Assembly (NCBI GenBank): GCA_900755005.1
Contig: CAAEEX010000002.1
Span: forward strand, 1-25,396
Direction: 5' to 3'
Origin: an uncultured Collinsella sp.
GTDB taxonomy: Bacteria; Actinomycetota; Coriobacteriia; Coriobacteriales; Coriobacteriaceae
Length of the DNA: 25,396 nucleotides
The position numbers and the translations under genes are program-made. The notes under the pieces were generated by a model. It made no database searches and was not told the DNA's origin. It saw only the letters and a list, made by a program, of their open reading frames with translations. Shown piece after piece: positions 16,117 to 24,740 of this stretch (positions are counted from its first letter, which is position 1; each line of letters opens with the position of its first letter).

Positions 16117-16242
16117 ATGGAACTGGGGCACGGCGCAATCTCCGCCGCCCTCCGCAGGCGACTCAAGCTCAAGCGAGAAAATACTCACGTTACATCGCCA
16201 CGCGAACTCACAACTCTTGAGTCACTGCTTAATCGAACTTGA
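16117..16242 (+). CDS. Possible small ORF or gene remnant (41 aa)
   Basis: ATG at 16117 opens a 41-residue frame, MELGHGAISAALRRRLKLKR and onward, ending ELTTLESLLNRT. The same frame stays open back to 16042 and reads sensibly (PLEKPQWNPTQYCKE) but has no start codon there. It could be the tail of a broken gene following the 15374 gene. There is no clear ribosome site (AAGGAATT is close to the ATG). Confidence 0.25.
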   Translation: MELGHGAISAALRRRLKLKRENTHVTSPRELTTLESLLNRT

Positions 16243-16286
16243 CGGGAATGGAGCGGGTTCGCCTAATTGCTAGTCGGCAACTACAC

Positions 16287-17021
16287 TCAATCATTCACTT
16301 GAATCGAACTCACGCCCCGTTCGCAATCATCACGAGAATCTCTCTCGCCTGATGAAGGCAGCTGCAGTGGCTTGTCAACATGAAAGCCCGGAGAAGAGCA
16401 GAGCGCGGTATCGATAACATATAACGGATCGCTCGAGCCGATTTCGATCCCCCGACTCGAGAACTTCAATCGCTGCGGGGCGGGCAGATAGCGAGGGGCC
16501 TCATCCGCATTGTGTTCATACTCATACCGATATAAACAGGAAAGGAGAACGAACAATCCTGAAAGCGCCTGGAGCACATTGCCAAGATTGGCTTCGGCAT
16601 AGCTATCTAAGCGATGGTGTTTGACATTGTTATACGAGACCCACCATTCAGGATTCATGGTGGATTCGGTCCCATCATCTGCCCACCAAGATGACCAGGG
16701 GTTAATAACGATCTCGCTGGCATCAATAACAACCCAGCTAAAACGAAACTGTTGCGAGAAGCGAGCGTGAACCATCTCACGCGCCCCGGAAATGTTTTTA
16801 ACCGCACCCCAATCGACGCTCTCGTAACGCCCAACAAGGTGGTTAAGATCTTTAAAGGCGACGTCGATCTCGGAACAAATCGAGAGATAGGCTTTGACGA
16901 GCTCGGCGCCATAGGTGACATAGTTCGCTTCGGTTGGCTCGATGTAATGCAATATACGAATGACATCTTCCTCGAGCAAAATGAAGTAATCCCAGTGTAT
17001 TTGACTCATTGAAAGCGCCAT
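16287..17021 (-). CDS. Uncharacterised helical protein, HEPN-like by appearance
   Basis: A 244-residue, mostly helical, tryptophan-rich protein of unknown function. The region EWWVSYNNVKHHRLDSYAEA (about 124-143), followed by a hydrophobic helix NVLQALSGLFVLLSCLYRYE, resembles the four-helix HEPN-like cores of some defence proteins. I see no clear R-x4-6-H RNase motif. The last 40 residues are polar. ATG 17021 has GGATGG upstream; ATG 17009 is an alternative. It is transcribed away from the KAP NTPase gene across a 178-bp shared upstream region, so the two could be a divergent module. Function cannot be stated. Confidence 0.7.
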   Translation of the reverse strand: MALSMSQIHWDYFILLEEDVIRILHYIEPTEANYVTYGAELVKAYLSICSEIDVAFKDLNHLVGRYESVDWGAVKNISGAREMVHARFSQQFRFSWVVIDASEIVINPWSSWWADDGTESTMNPEWWVSYNNVKHHRLDSYAEANLGNVLQALSGLFVLLSCLYRYEYEHNADEAPRYLPAPQRLKFSSRGIEIGSSDPLYVIDTALCSSPGFHVDKPLQLPSSGERDSRDDCERGVSSIQVND

Positions 17022-17199
17022 CTAAACCATCCAATCAATCAGCATAACCAGTAAGCCCATTTTACGGTCTAGGCATTGTTAAACATTAAAAGGGTAAAAC
17101 CTACGGATGGAAGCCAGATAAGAAGAGACCTACCGATCCTATTTACGGAAAGAATAAGACCGAAACACAATCTAAGACCACAGAAAGAAGGCGGCCACC

Positions 17200-18558
17200 A
17201 TGAAACGAGTCGATGAGGAGCCCACGCCGAAAGCGATTGACAACGCCCTCAGCCAGGATCCGCTTCACCGCAAGAGAGAAATTGAGGACTTTCTAAAGAT
17301 GCTCATTACGGTTGAGCCTCCGTATACCTTTGTTATTGACGCGCCTTGGGGATCTGGCAAGACATTCTTTGTAAAACAAGTAGCTAGAGTCCTGCAAATG
17401 GCAAATCCGACTCTCAACCACGATTTCGAGACACTTAACGCGACACTAGGAGAAACCGCAACAGAACTCCCCGCGACACCATGCCTCCCCATTTATTTCA
17501 ACGCATGGGAAGACGACCATTTCGACAATCCGATCTTGCCTATATTGGCCTCTATCGCTAACGCCGTAGACGAACAGAGCGTCAAGGGAGGAAAGGATTT
17601 CGGCAAGGGAGTCATTAGCGTCATAGAAACCGCCGCCTCCATTATTGGATACGGCGTTGACATTAATGGCATCATTGAAAATTTCAGCGGCACCGATTTT
17701 CTCGAACAGTACAAAGCGGAAAAAGAGCTTAGGAGCAAAATTGGCGAGCTCATAAAGAGTCATCTGCCCAAGGTAGCCAAACGAGCCATCATCTTTATCG
17801 ACGAGCTTGACCGCTGCCGGCCCGAATTCGCTATAAAGGTGCTCGAGCAGACCAAAACCCTGTTTCAACAAGAAAGCATTGTTGTGGTTTATTCGACCGA
17901 CATCACGCAGCTTGCACATTCCCTCCAAGGCGTATATGGCCCAAGATTTGAAGGGAGAAAATACCTCGAGCGCTTCTACGACAAACGTCTTGAGCTAAAT
18001 CCGATAAAACCGGCTGATTACCTTCTGTATAAAGGAATCAATACAATGGATGGATATACCTTCATGGATATAACCATCGATTTGCTCGGCTACAAACAAG
18101 CCTCACTAAGAGCCTGCAACAGGCTTATCGACTCTATAACAAATCTATCTAGATACATTGCTAACCACTGGGAGCACTTTGGGAATGGAAGGGTTCAGCA
18201 TTTCCCAGATCAGGGTCTGCTTCCTGTAGTAAACATTCTCGCTTACTATGACCCGCTCGCCTGGCACGAAATGAAGACCAGTACTGGCTACGAAGCTGTC
18301 TACGAACTTGCGAAACACAGCGATCACTTCATCCAATATCTTGATGAAGTGATTGAATCGGTATGGGGAGCCAATAAAGATGAGCTTCCCTATAAGCAGG
18401 ATATTGAAAATAGACGCAAGCGTTTTGTAGAAGATCTATCCGCGTTGATATACGGCAACAATGACAGGGACCCGCGGGTCAAAGAACTGGGCAATAGTGA
18501 ACTTACCAGAATGTCTTTCAATCAGCAGCTATATCAGCGTCTGGCACCGCCATTGTAG
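17200..18558 (+). CDS. KAP family P-loop NTPase
   Basis: A 452-residue STAND-like NTPase. Walker A is APWGSGKT at 48-55. The KAP-specific FNAWEDD is at about 100-106, Walker B AIIFIDELDRC at about 196-206, then a sensor-like VVVYSTDITQL and KYLERFYDKRLEL. A hydrophobic stretch around 137-155 (GVISVIETAASIIGYGVDI) may be the membrane-associated insertion common in KAP proteins. KAP NTPases include Kidins220, PifA (the F-plasmid protein excluding phage T7) and many defence-island members. The start has GAAGG about 9 nt upstream. No effector domain is fused, so if it acts in defence, an effector may be a neighbour (16287-17021 or the PIN gene). Confidence 0.88.
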   Translation: MKRVDEEPTPKAIDNALSQDPLHRKREIEDFLKMLITVEPPYTFVIDAPWGSGKTFFVKQVARVLQMANPTLNHDFETLNATLGETATELPATPCLPIYFNAWEDDHFDNPILPILASIANAVDEQSVKGGKDFGKGVISVIETAASIIGYGVDINGIIENFSGTDFLEQYKAEKELRSKIGELIKSHLPKVAKRAIIFIDELDRCRPEFAIKVLEQTKTLFQQESIVVVYSTDITQLAHSLQGVYGPRFEGRKYLERFYDKRLELNPIKPADYLLYKGINTMDGYTFMDITIDLLGYKQASLRACNRLIDSITNLSRYIANHWEHFGNGRVQHFPDQGLLPVVNILAYYDPLAWHEMKTSTGYEAVYELAKHSDHFIQYLDEVIESVWGANKDELPYKQDIENRRKRFVEDLSALIYGNNDRDPRVKELGNSELTRMSFNQQLYQRLAPPL

Positions 18559-18967
18559 AGCACCGAAGATCCATCAAGTGGCCTTGTGCGCAGCTCCATG
18601 ACGACTGCATCCAGGCCCAAAGTGATGGCGCTCGATCACTTCGTCCGGAAAGATACAACCATCGCGGATAGAGGCGCATAATACGACCTGCATCAACATG
18701 AGCGAAGCCAACATGCAACAGCGCTGCCAAGCCAGACGTTAGCAAATAGGCATTGGGGCCCATGTCGGCCACGGCGCCTAGGCTAATGCCACGGTGCTGC
18801 TTCACAATATTCAACAGTGGCTAATTAAACAAACACCGCATCCCACCAAAACGCTAGTGCCCAAGCCGTTCTAGCCAAAGAACAGCTTGGGCACACTCCA
18901 TGAGACCACAGCAAGAGCCGCAACCGGACCTCGCGTCAGTAGCGGACACGCCCCATCCCGCCGGCAA
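18559..18967. other. Gap with possible gene remnants
   Basis: There are 409 bp without a credible gene. On the minus strand a 46-codon frame (18714 to 18574) reads IRDGCIFPDEVIERHHFGPG near its end and looks protein-like, while an overlapping frame (18814-18518) looks protein-like in its first half. Together they suggest a short frameshifted remnant of an unidentified gene. The region also holds the hairpin at 18857-18894. Confidence 0.3.
18857..18894. terminator. Long stem-loop, possible terminator
   Basis: GTGCCCAAGC pairs perfectly with GCTTGGGCAC. Inside it, after one C-A mismatch, GTTCT pairs with AGAAC around the loop AGCCAA: 15 pairs and one mismatch in 38 nt. There is no proper U-tract on either side (the minus strand is followed by TAGCGTTTT). 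It lies just past the 3' end of the helicase remnant (minus strand), as a terminator would. Confidence 0.45.
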
Positions 18968-20143
18968 TCACCCCTCTCCGTCCATGACCGTCCAACTCAC
19001 AGGCTCAATGCCCTGAAGAGACGTCAAGCAAGAGGGGCAGGTAACCTGATAGTTCCCGTAATTTGTCCTGCGCTGCATAGAAGCGGAGACATATACCGCT
19101 TTGCGGGCGCGAGTGACGCCGACGTACAGCAGGCCTATTTCCTCAATAAGCCCATCTGGCATTTTCTTCGCATCAGCAATCTGGCAACCTCGCGCAGAAC
19201 GTAAGCATATACCAGCATTTTCGCAACGAGAGCAAATCCCTCCAGGCCAATCGAAACGCGTAACGCCCGGAATGAAAACGGTGTCCCACTCGAGCCCCTT
19301 AGCGGAGTGAACGGTCATCATGGAGATGCCCACATCAAGGTAATCGGAGAAACGTCGCAGGGAGCCCTCGGAAAAGATACTAACGATATAGTCGAAGCGC
19401 TCCGAAGGTCCCATCGCGACGCAGTCATTTTTAAGATGTTTCCGCAGCGCTCCAAGAAGCATGGCATAGGACCGCCCATACTCGAATCTCCTGGAGCAAG
19501 TCAGCAGTTCATCAGAGATGGAGTCGATTATTTTGTCCGCAGCAAACCGGCTGGCGCCTTTTTCTCCAGACGCTGTATCGTTAATCTTGGATAAAGCAAA
19601 CGCATTGAATTCAAAGAACTCTGGCTCAGTATCCGAGAAAAGTCCGTTGAAGTATGAGATATCCTCTTTAGCAGGCTCGTCAGTGATGAGATCGGCCAAG
19701 GCACCAAGCTTACGAACAAGAATCGCAATCTTTCCGCCACCGCCTTGAGCGAGCACGGCGACCTTCGAAACGATGGCAATCGCTTCGTCTTGCTGCATGG
19801 CGCCAACAAATTATGGAAGTCGGACCGCGCCGTTGGCAAGGTCACCTTTAATGTAGGGAATCGACACAGAGCATGGCAAAAGACCGTTTAGCGTGAACCT
19901 ATCCCTGAAGATCCTATCTAGGGAAAACATCACGCGTCTCAGCCCCTTGTCCTAACCGTTCCTCATGAAGTGGAGGAAGTTGTCATTAACCTTCTTTTCA
20001 TCACGGGTTAGACCATTGCCTCGCGTAAATCTTTGGTCGACGACGCGGCAACAATCAACCAGAGAAAACTCGTCAACGCTGACTGACAGCAAGAACAAAC
20101 CCCAATGCCTACACAGTAGAATCCATGCAAAGCCGTATAACAA
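18968..20143 (-). pseudogene. Broken UvrD/Rep-type helicase
   Basis: The intact 3' frame (19798-18968, 276 codons) carries the C-terminal superfamily-1 motifs: MTVHSAKGLEWDTVFIPGV (motif V) and EEIGLLYVGVTRARKAVYVS (motif VI). Between them sits an unusual cysteine cluster C-x2-C-x5-C-x6-C (local residues 189-205). Walker A and the N-terminal half are missing. The same frame continues upstream through an in-frame TAA (just 5' of 19798) and a TAG (just 5' of 19952) into protein-like sequence up to 20143, including VDEF, which may be an eroded DExx motif. The core is a clear helicase fragment; the upstream extension is an inference from frame continuity. It is not an intact Gabija GajB. Confidence 0.7.
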
Positions 20144-20314
20144 ATCGCTACAACCCCGACCGCTTTGAACGAATTACCATAGCACTCAAGGTGATAACAA
20201 ATCAGGGACTGCAAGCGTGTGGCACCGTCAGCGTTGCAACAATTAAAGACAATCTTTGATGCGTGGCAATGGATAGTATTGTTTAAGAAAGTAGCCAACA
20301 AAGGAGAGGCAATC

Positions 20315-21592
20315 GTGATAGTAATCGTCGACACAAATCTAGCTAGAAACGAAAACTCATATTCCGAGCTCCTAGGCAACCGGAAGCAATTGCAAGCAAT
20401 TGCCGCAAGTAACGAACTATATAATCCCGAAGTCGTTATCGATGAAATAGTGGCACAGAAACGTCTGTCTTTTCTGAGGGAACAGGCGCAAATTAATAGA
20501 AGCGGGATACTCAAGCTGACGAGCTTTTCAATGAAAGAGGCCGAAAGCCTGACTTTCGAACAAGTCGAAGAGGAAATCCGCAGCGATAGATCGATCCAGT
20601 TTAAAGTCTTGCCTCAAGCGCCGGTCGAATACGCATTCTCGCGTATATACAAGTGGGCAATTAATCACGAGCCGCCATTCGAAGAAAAGAGCGATAAGGG
20701 TTTTAAAGATGCCTGCATTGTCGCATCAATCGACCATTTTCTCGAGCAGTGTTCAAATGAAACACGTGTGATAATTTGCACCGACGACAAAAGAATGACC
20801 GAGTATTTCAAGGATCGGAACAACATCACAGTCGAAGGCGACTTGAAAAATGTAATCAAACTTAATAATCGCCCTAAAGATGAAGAGAAATTCGAGATCA
20901 CACCGGACACCAGAGATGTCGATACGAAGAACGCCGCTAACGCTGACGTTAACGATCTAATAGAAGCGCTGGCAAATTCGCTTTCCTTCGCTGAGACGCA
21001 TTCGATTATTTCAAAACTAAGTTCCAGCCCCCACGTGACCACAGATCAACAAGAGCTCCGTATCCTATCAGTCGCCTTAGAAAACCAGCAAGTCGAATGG
21101 ATATTAAAGGATGACGATGTCAGTGACTACATAAAGCCGATTTTTCTAAGACATAAAGACGATCTTATTGATAGTGAATACACAAGGTATCTTGACGCTT
21201 TTGATCTTCCAGATGAGCGCGAAGAGGAACGCGAATCACCGTTTTTCACAACAAAGGAAAAGCAGGCCTTTCGCAATTTTATTAATGAAGTAAGCCAACA
21301 TACTGTCTACAAAAGTCATTTATCAACTTTTGAGCTGGATGCAGACACCATTCGCACGCGTCTGCATAATTTGCTTGAATCACATTTATTAGACAGTTCA
21401 CTTGCAAATGTCAAATATCTAACTGACATTCTAATCAATGGAGCAGTCGAAACAAAACCAGGGTCTATATCAATCAACACCATCTCTGACTTTGTAAACC
21501 TACTCGATAATGCGAGTCCCAGAAAAAGAGAGGCCATCATGGCGAATCTGATTTCCCATCTAGAGGACATCGAAGACGATATTCCATTTTAA
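20315..21592 (+). CDS. PIN-domain protein with unknown C-terminal domain
   Basis: A 425-residue protein. The first 175 residues form a PIN-like nuclease fold with the expected acidic residues: IVDTN (D6), VVIDEIV (E44), KGFKDACI (D132) and ICTDDKRM (D157/D158), similar to DUF4935/PIN_8 domains. The rest (about 180-425) is acidic and helical and unrecognised, with a charged linker at about 298-310. PIN domains cut RNA; large stand-alone PIN proteins occur in defence islands and as toxins. I start at GTG 20315, not 20219, because AAGGAGAGG at 20301-20309 sits at the right distance and PIN domains begin right at the IVDTN strand. No antitoxin-like gene lies next to it. Confidence 0.8.
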   Translation: MIVIVDTNLARNENSYSELLGNRKQLQAIAASNELYNPEVVIDEIVAQKRLSFLREQAQINRSGILKLTSFSMKEAESLTFEQVEEEIRSDRSIQFKVLPQAPVEYAFSRIYKWAINHEPPFEEKSDKGFKDACIVASIDHFLEQCSNETRVIICTDDKRMTEYFKDRNNITVEGDLKNVIKLNNRPKDEEKFEITPDTRDVDTKNAANADVNDLIEALANSLSFAETHSIISKLSSSPHVTTDQQELRILSVALENQQVEWILKDDDVSDYIKPIFLRHKDDLIDSEYTRYLDAFDLPDEREEERESPFFTTKEKQAFRNFINEVSQHTVYKSHLSTFELDADTIRTRLHNLLESHLLDSSLANVKYLTDILINGAVETKPGSISINTISDFVNLLDNASPRKREAIMANLISHLEDIEDDIPF

Positions 21593-21708
21593 AAGCCAAG
21601 CACAAGCGAAGTGCCGCGGACAACAAGGGCCAAATTTTCTAGCAAAGCCCTCTTTAAACAGCGCATAGAGTAGTTACTCAAAAGAAGGGTAGCCATATCG
21701 TCGGATCG

Positions 21709-22154
21709 TTCCTCAATGTCGGCGTTCAGGCTCGCGGCGATTGCGCTCACCTGGTCCATGGAGAGCCTCGATACGCCCATCTTCTCGGCCACCCTCTGCG
21801 CCTTGCGAGTGCTAGCGCCCGCGGCATACATCTCGGCCACGACGGCCACAAGGGCACTGTCGTTGCACCAGTAGCGCTCGAGCACGTCCTCCGGAAAAAA
21901 CTGCCGGAGCGCAGCTTCGGGATGCGCTCCGGCAGCGTGCTGACGCAGGTGGCGAAGCTGCGCTCGCAGTAGCCGTCGCGGCTGTTCGCCCCGCCGCCGC
22001 ACAGTCGGTCGGCCTCGGCGTCCAACACGGCGTTCACGACCTGCTCGGCAAGCCTGCGAAGCAGCTCCTGTATGTCGATGGCGCCGTCTTCGAACCGGGG
22101 CATGGCGAGCATGTCAGGAGTCAGGCCTGGTAAGGTTTCCGTAGCGGTCTTCAT
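21709..22154 (-). pseudogene. IS256-family (mutator-type) transposase remnant, frameshifted and truncated
   Basis: From ATG 22154 (AAGGAAAGG upstream) the frame reads ADRLCGGGANSRDGYCERSF and IPKLRSGSFF. It then shifts frame at a T6 run (plus A6 at 21895-21900) and continues as FFPEDVLERYWCND, AEMYAAGASTRKAQRVAEKM and GVSRLSMDQVSAIAASLNAD. These are the N-terminal zinc-finger-like and HTH parts of an IS256-type transposase. Near 21709 the sequence stops resembling the family, so the DDE catalytic domain is lost. The second frame runs on to a stop at 21589 in unrelated sequence. It is a dead element next to the PIN gene, evidence of past mobility in this island. Confidence 0.85.
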
Positions 22155-22221
22155 CCTTTCCTTGAACCTGTTGTTGTGGTGATTTCAGATTCCAGGACGA
22201 AGCCCGTTCTTTCGTTAAACT

Positions 22222-22244
22222 GTGCTAGGGTGCCACCCTAGCAC
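22222..22244. repeat. Perfect 23-bp palindrome
   Basis: GTGCTAGGGTG-C-CACCCTAGCAC, an 11-bp inverted repeat around one base. It lies between the IS256 remnant start and the small membrane protein gene. It could be a regulatory operator, the stem of an IS end, or a fused pair of element ends. Confidence 0.6.
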
Positions 22245-22285
22245 CAACATTCTCAACGCAATCCGCGTAAAAAAAGGAGTAAGAA

Positions 22286-22687
22286 ATGAGCGACTCTGTT
22301 TCAAAATTACTGATAGAGAAATGCGGAGTGGCATTCTTTCTCGTTGTAATACTCGCTCTTGCAATAATTGCAATCTTACATTTTGGCGTTAAATTCGATA
22401 TAAACGAATTTATTGAAAGCCGCAAAAAACGACACCGAAAATTAGCACAGAGCTACTGCCCACATATGGATTTAATACCTTGTCGCGATAATAGCTTTCA
22501 AGTTAATTCGCTCTTTTTCACGCCGTTCGGAACGCCGAACTGGTTTTGCTCTCGATGCGGAGCAGTATTACCTTACGAGCCCGATCAAGAGAAAATAAAA
22601 GCTAAAGCAACTTATTATCTCAATCATCCAAAGGCTTACAAAAAGGCGATGAGGAAATACAACAAGCATGCCAAAAAATCTCTCTAG
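22286..22687 (+). CDS. Small membrane protein with possible zinc-ribbon tail
   Basis: A 133-residue protein with one membrane helix at about 13-33 and a basic cytosolic tail. The tail has C58-P-H60, C66 and FCSRCG (C88, C91), a plausible zinc-ribbon-like metal site, followed by GAVLPYEPD and a lysine-rich C-terminus. The start is firm: AAGGAG lies 6-7 nt before ATG 22286. Codon use is AT-rich compared with the pel locus, suggesting acquisition. It stands alone between the IS remnant and the RT gene. I do not recognise the family, and no function is proposed. Confidence 0.75.
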   Translation: MSDSVSKLLIEKCGVAFFLVVILALAIIAILHFGVKFDINEFIESRKKRHRKLAQSYCPHMDLIPCRDNSFQVNSLFFTPFGTPNWFCSRCGAVLPYEPDQEKIKAKATYYLNHPKAYKKAMRKYNKHAKKSL

Positions 22688-22904
22688 ATGATAACTAATG
22701 ATCGTATAAAAAATGGCGGCATCAGCATCGGTGACTGGATACACGAAGCGTCTCTTGTCATATCATTCTGATGTTATGGACACGAGCTCCAGAGACATCG
22801 TGTCGCGTCGAGAAGAAGACACATCGTTATTACCTGATGATTGGAATTCGCCGATATCGACTAAGCATTTCTGTCTATGAATAATCTGGCGTTAAAACTA
22901 TCGT

Positions 22905-24359
22905 CTACCGAGCACTCGAGCGCTTTATCTTCCTGTAAATCTTAGCCTCATCAAGGGCAATCGGATCATTTGTAAACGCCTTTTGGGCTCTTGCCACGTA
23001 GGAAAGAAAGTTCCCATAGCGAGAAAATGCAGAAGGGCCCGCATCACCCGAGGGGCATAACCTTCTTCCCTTAATACCGAGCGGTGAATAATGTTGATAC
23101 AGAGCGGAGACGCGCTTTTTTGATGCGTGCCTTCCCTCCCCCTGATTAGAACGCGCAATCGCAGTGGCCGCCTCACGAAGACGCTTGTGGTACCTTCCAA
23201 CCGTAGACTGTCGAAGTCTAACAACGCGCCCGTCAAAGTCAAACCCCAGGAAGCTGACTTTCAGCGCCGGATGTGCGCCGGAGTATGAAAGGACCTTACC
23301 CGCACGAACGCTTTCAAAATCAAGCTGAGCGACTCCGTCGCCATCAACCCGGAACACCTTGGTTTTATCAGGTTGCAGTTTAACGGAATCGACATCAGCC
23401 ATTAGATTGATGGCTTCTACAAGTGCATCAAAGCCAGACTTTGGAACGGCAATAATAAAATCGTCGCAATAACGAAGATACAAGCCGCCTACCAGCTCAA
23501 CGGCAAGCCTAACTTTCATATCGATATCTGCCATATAGATGTTAGCGAGCACTCCACTTGCAGCAAGACCCTGAGGAATGCCGAGATCAATACCCGTTCG
23601 CCGCCACGGCCTGGTGATGACTTTGCTCTTGTTTGCAAGAAACTCCGCCTTTGGCAAGATAACATCCAGCTTATTAAGTTCGCGAATAGACTTGAACCGA
23701 AGCTCGATAGCCGCATCGCTGATCATTTTCTCCCGAGTAGGATCGATTGCTGGCCATGGCAATTCATGTCGAGCAGCCAAATCAGCAATAGGCCAGCACG
23801 AATAGCGGAGGATATTTTTAATGACTTGGTAGTGATCGTCCGGTAAGCGTCCACTGGGAAACAACGAACGCAACGACGTCATTAGATGAACGTGATTTAA
23901 GTTGTCGAAGAAGCTCTCGAAATCACCCGTAAGCACAAAAGCCGAATCTTGCTCACGCATATAGTCAAATGCCTTTTTAGCTGAAGAAATATTGCTGCCA
24001 GCAGTCACAGCGCCGTCTGATGAAAGCGAAGAGCGGTACGCTACGGCAACCTCATTAAACCCTTCGGCAATAGCCTTCTTGTTATATAAGTCCGACCACA
24101 GATAAGAGTAGTACTGGAAGACGCGGTGATCGAAATGCGAGGCATAAGCGATATTGCGAACTTTGCAGCTTCGCTTACCTCCACGATACCGAACGGTAAT
24201 GATCTCGTTAGAAATTAGAGGATAGAACGCGTGGTGGGAAACGTACTCTGAATCTAAAATCTTGGCCTGAACTTCGGCAAAAGAGGCCCTATGATCGAAA
24301 TGGGCATATGAACTTTTGGAACTATATCGAGGAATACGAGCGATATCGAACTCGGCCAA
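22905..24359 (-). CDS. Defence-type reverse transcriptase (YCDD active site)
   Basis: A 484-residue RNA-directed DNA polymerase. RT motifs in order are KVRNIAYASHFDHRVFQYYS at about 66-85, VLTGDFESFFDNLNH (motif A, D146), GIPQGLAASGVLANIYM (motif B, PQG at 262-264), LYLRYCDDFII (motif C, catalytic D299-D300), LQPDKTKVF and VSFLGFDFDG (motif E region). There is no maturase/HNH domain as in group II introns and no obvious msr/msd as in retrons. The layout matches UG/Abi-type antiviral RTs. A YCDD motif C is, as I recall, seen in DRT2, but the subclass needs a tree. The start is TTG at 24359 with GGGGG 5-6 nt upstream; no ATG exists for over 130 codons. A structured leader precedes it. Confidence 0.85.
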   Translation of the reverse strand: MAEFDIARIPRYSSKSSYAHFDHRASFAEVQAKILDSEYVSHHAFYPLISNEIITVRYRGGKRSCKVRNIAYASHFDHRVFQYYSYLWSDLYNKKAIAEGFNEVAVAYRSSLSSDGAVTAGSNISSAKKAFDYMREQDSAFVLTGDFESFFDNLNHVHLMTSLRSLFPSGRLPDDHYQVIKNILRYSCWPIADLAARHELPWPAIDPTREKMISDAAIELRFKSIRELNKLDVILPKAEFLANKSKVITRPWRRTGIDLGIPQGLAASGVLANIYMADIDMKVRLAVELVGGLYLRYCDDFIIAVPKSGFDALVEAINLMADVDSVKLQPDKTKVFRVDGDGVAQLDFESVRAGKVLSYSGAHPALKVSFLGFDFDGRVVRLRQSTVGRYHKRLREAATAIARSNQGEGRHASKKRVSALYQHYSPLGIKGRRLCPSGDAGPSAFSRYGNFLSYVARAQKAFTNDPIALDEAKIYRKIKRSSAR

Positions 24360-24676
24360 AATACCCCCAAATAAATCAACCTGTCCGGATCAACAAGCGG
24401 CGGCTAACCCTCCCCGGACAGGCTAATCAAAGGCGCAGCAAGTGCAACCAACGCTTTCGCGGCCACCTAAAACAATGCTTGCCTATGCCATACTAGACGA
24501 AAGCGAGGAATTGGTACTTATGACCATCGAGGCTCTTATCCAGCTAGCCGCAGGCAACGCTGGTGTCAATGTTGCGAACGTCGGAATTTCGTCGTTTGCG
24601 ATATTGACGGCAGTAGCGTACCCCATCGCCAACTCGCGATGGGCAGAGTTCTTTATTCCCCAATCTTGCTTTGCTT
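24360..24676 (-). ncRNA. Candidate structured ncRNA/leader of the RT gene
   Basis: About 317 nt run from a predicted transcription start near 24676 to the RT start codon. In minus-strand order there are four stem-loops. (1) CCCATCGC/GCGATGGG, 8 bp, 6-nt loop, at 24622-24643. (2) GTCAAT/ATTGAC, a symmetric 3x3 internal loop, then a 7-pair stem with one mismatch, at 24565-24608. (3) CGCTTTCG/CGAAAGCG, 8 bp, arms 24452-24459 and 24498-24505. (4) CCTGTCCGG/CCGGACAGG, 9 bp, at 24380-24422, ending 20 nt before the TTG. One minus frame is stop-free for 63 codons (24674-24486). DRT2-type systems have an RT-templating ncRNA in this position. On the plus strand a 78-codon frame (24442-24678) is also open, so a coding alternative exists. 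Confidence 0.4.
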
Positions 24677-24682
24677 AAACAG

Positions 24683-24710
24683 GTTATAAGAAATCGGCTC
24701 ATGCAGTTAA
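24683..24710 (-). promoter_or_regulatory. Candidate promoter for the RT leader
   Basis: On the minus strand there is TTAACT (plus 24705-24710), a 16-nt spacer and TATAAC (plus 24683-24688): 4/6 and 5/6 matches to sigma-70 consensus. It would start transcription near 24676, ahead of all four stem-loops. Confidence 0.4.
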
Positions 24711-24740
24711 CAGCGCCTTGATACACGCCCAATTGTCTTT

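Noticed and set aside
18968..21592. Gabija system (UvrD-like helicase plus nuclease)
   Set aside because: The helicase is broken and lacks Walker A, and the neighbour is a PIN protein on the other strand, not an OLD-family GajA nuclease.
22905..24359. Group II intron or retron
   Set aside because: There is no maturase/HNH domain or domain V/VI-like structure around the RT, and no msr/msd with paired a1/a2 ends that I can find. DRT-type is preferred.
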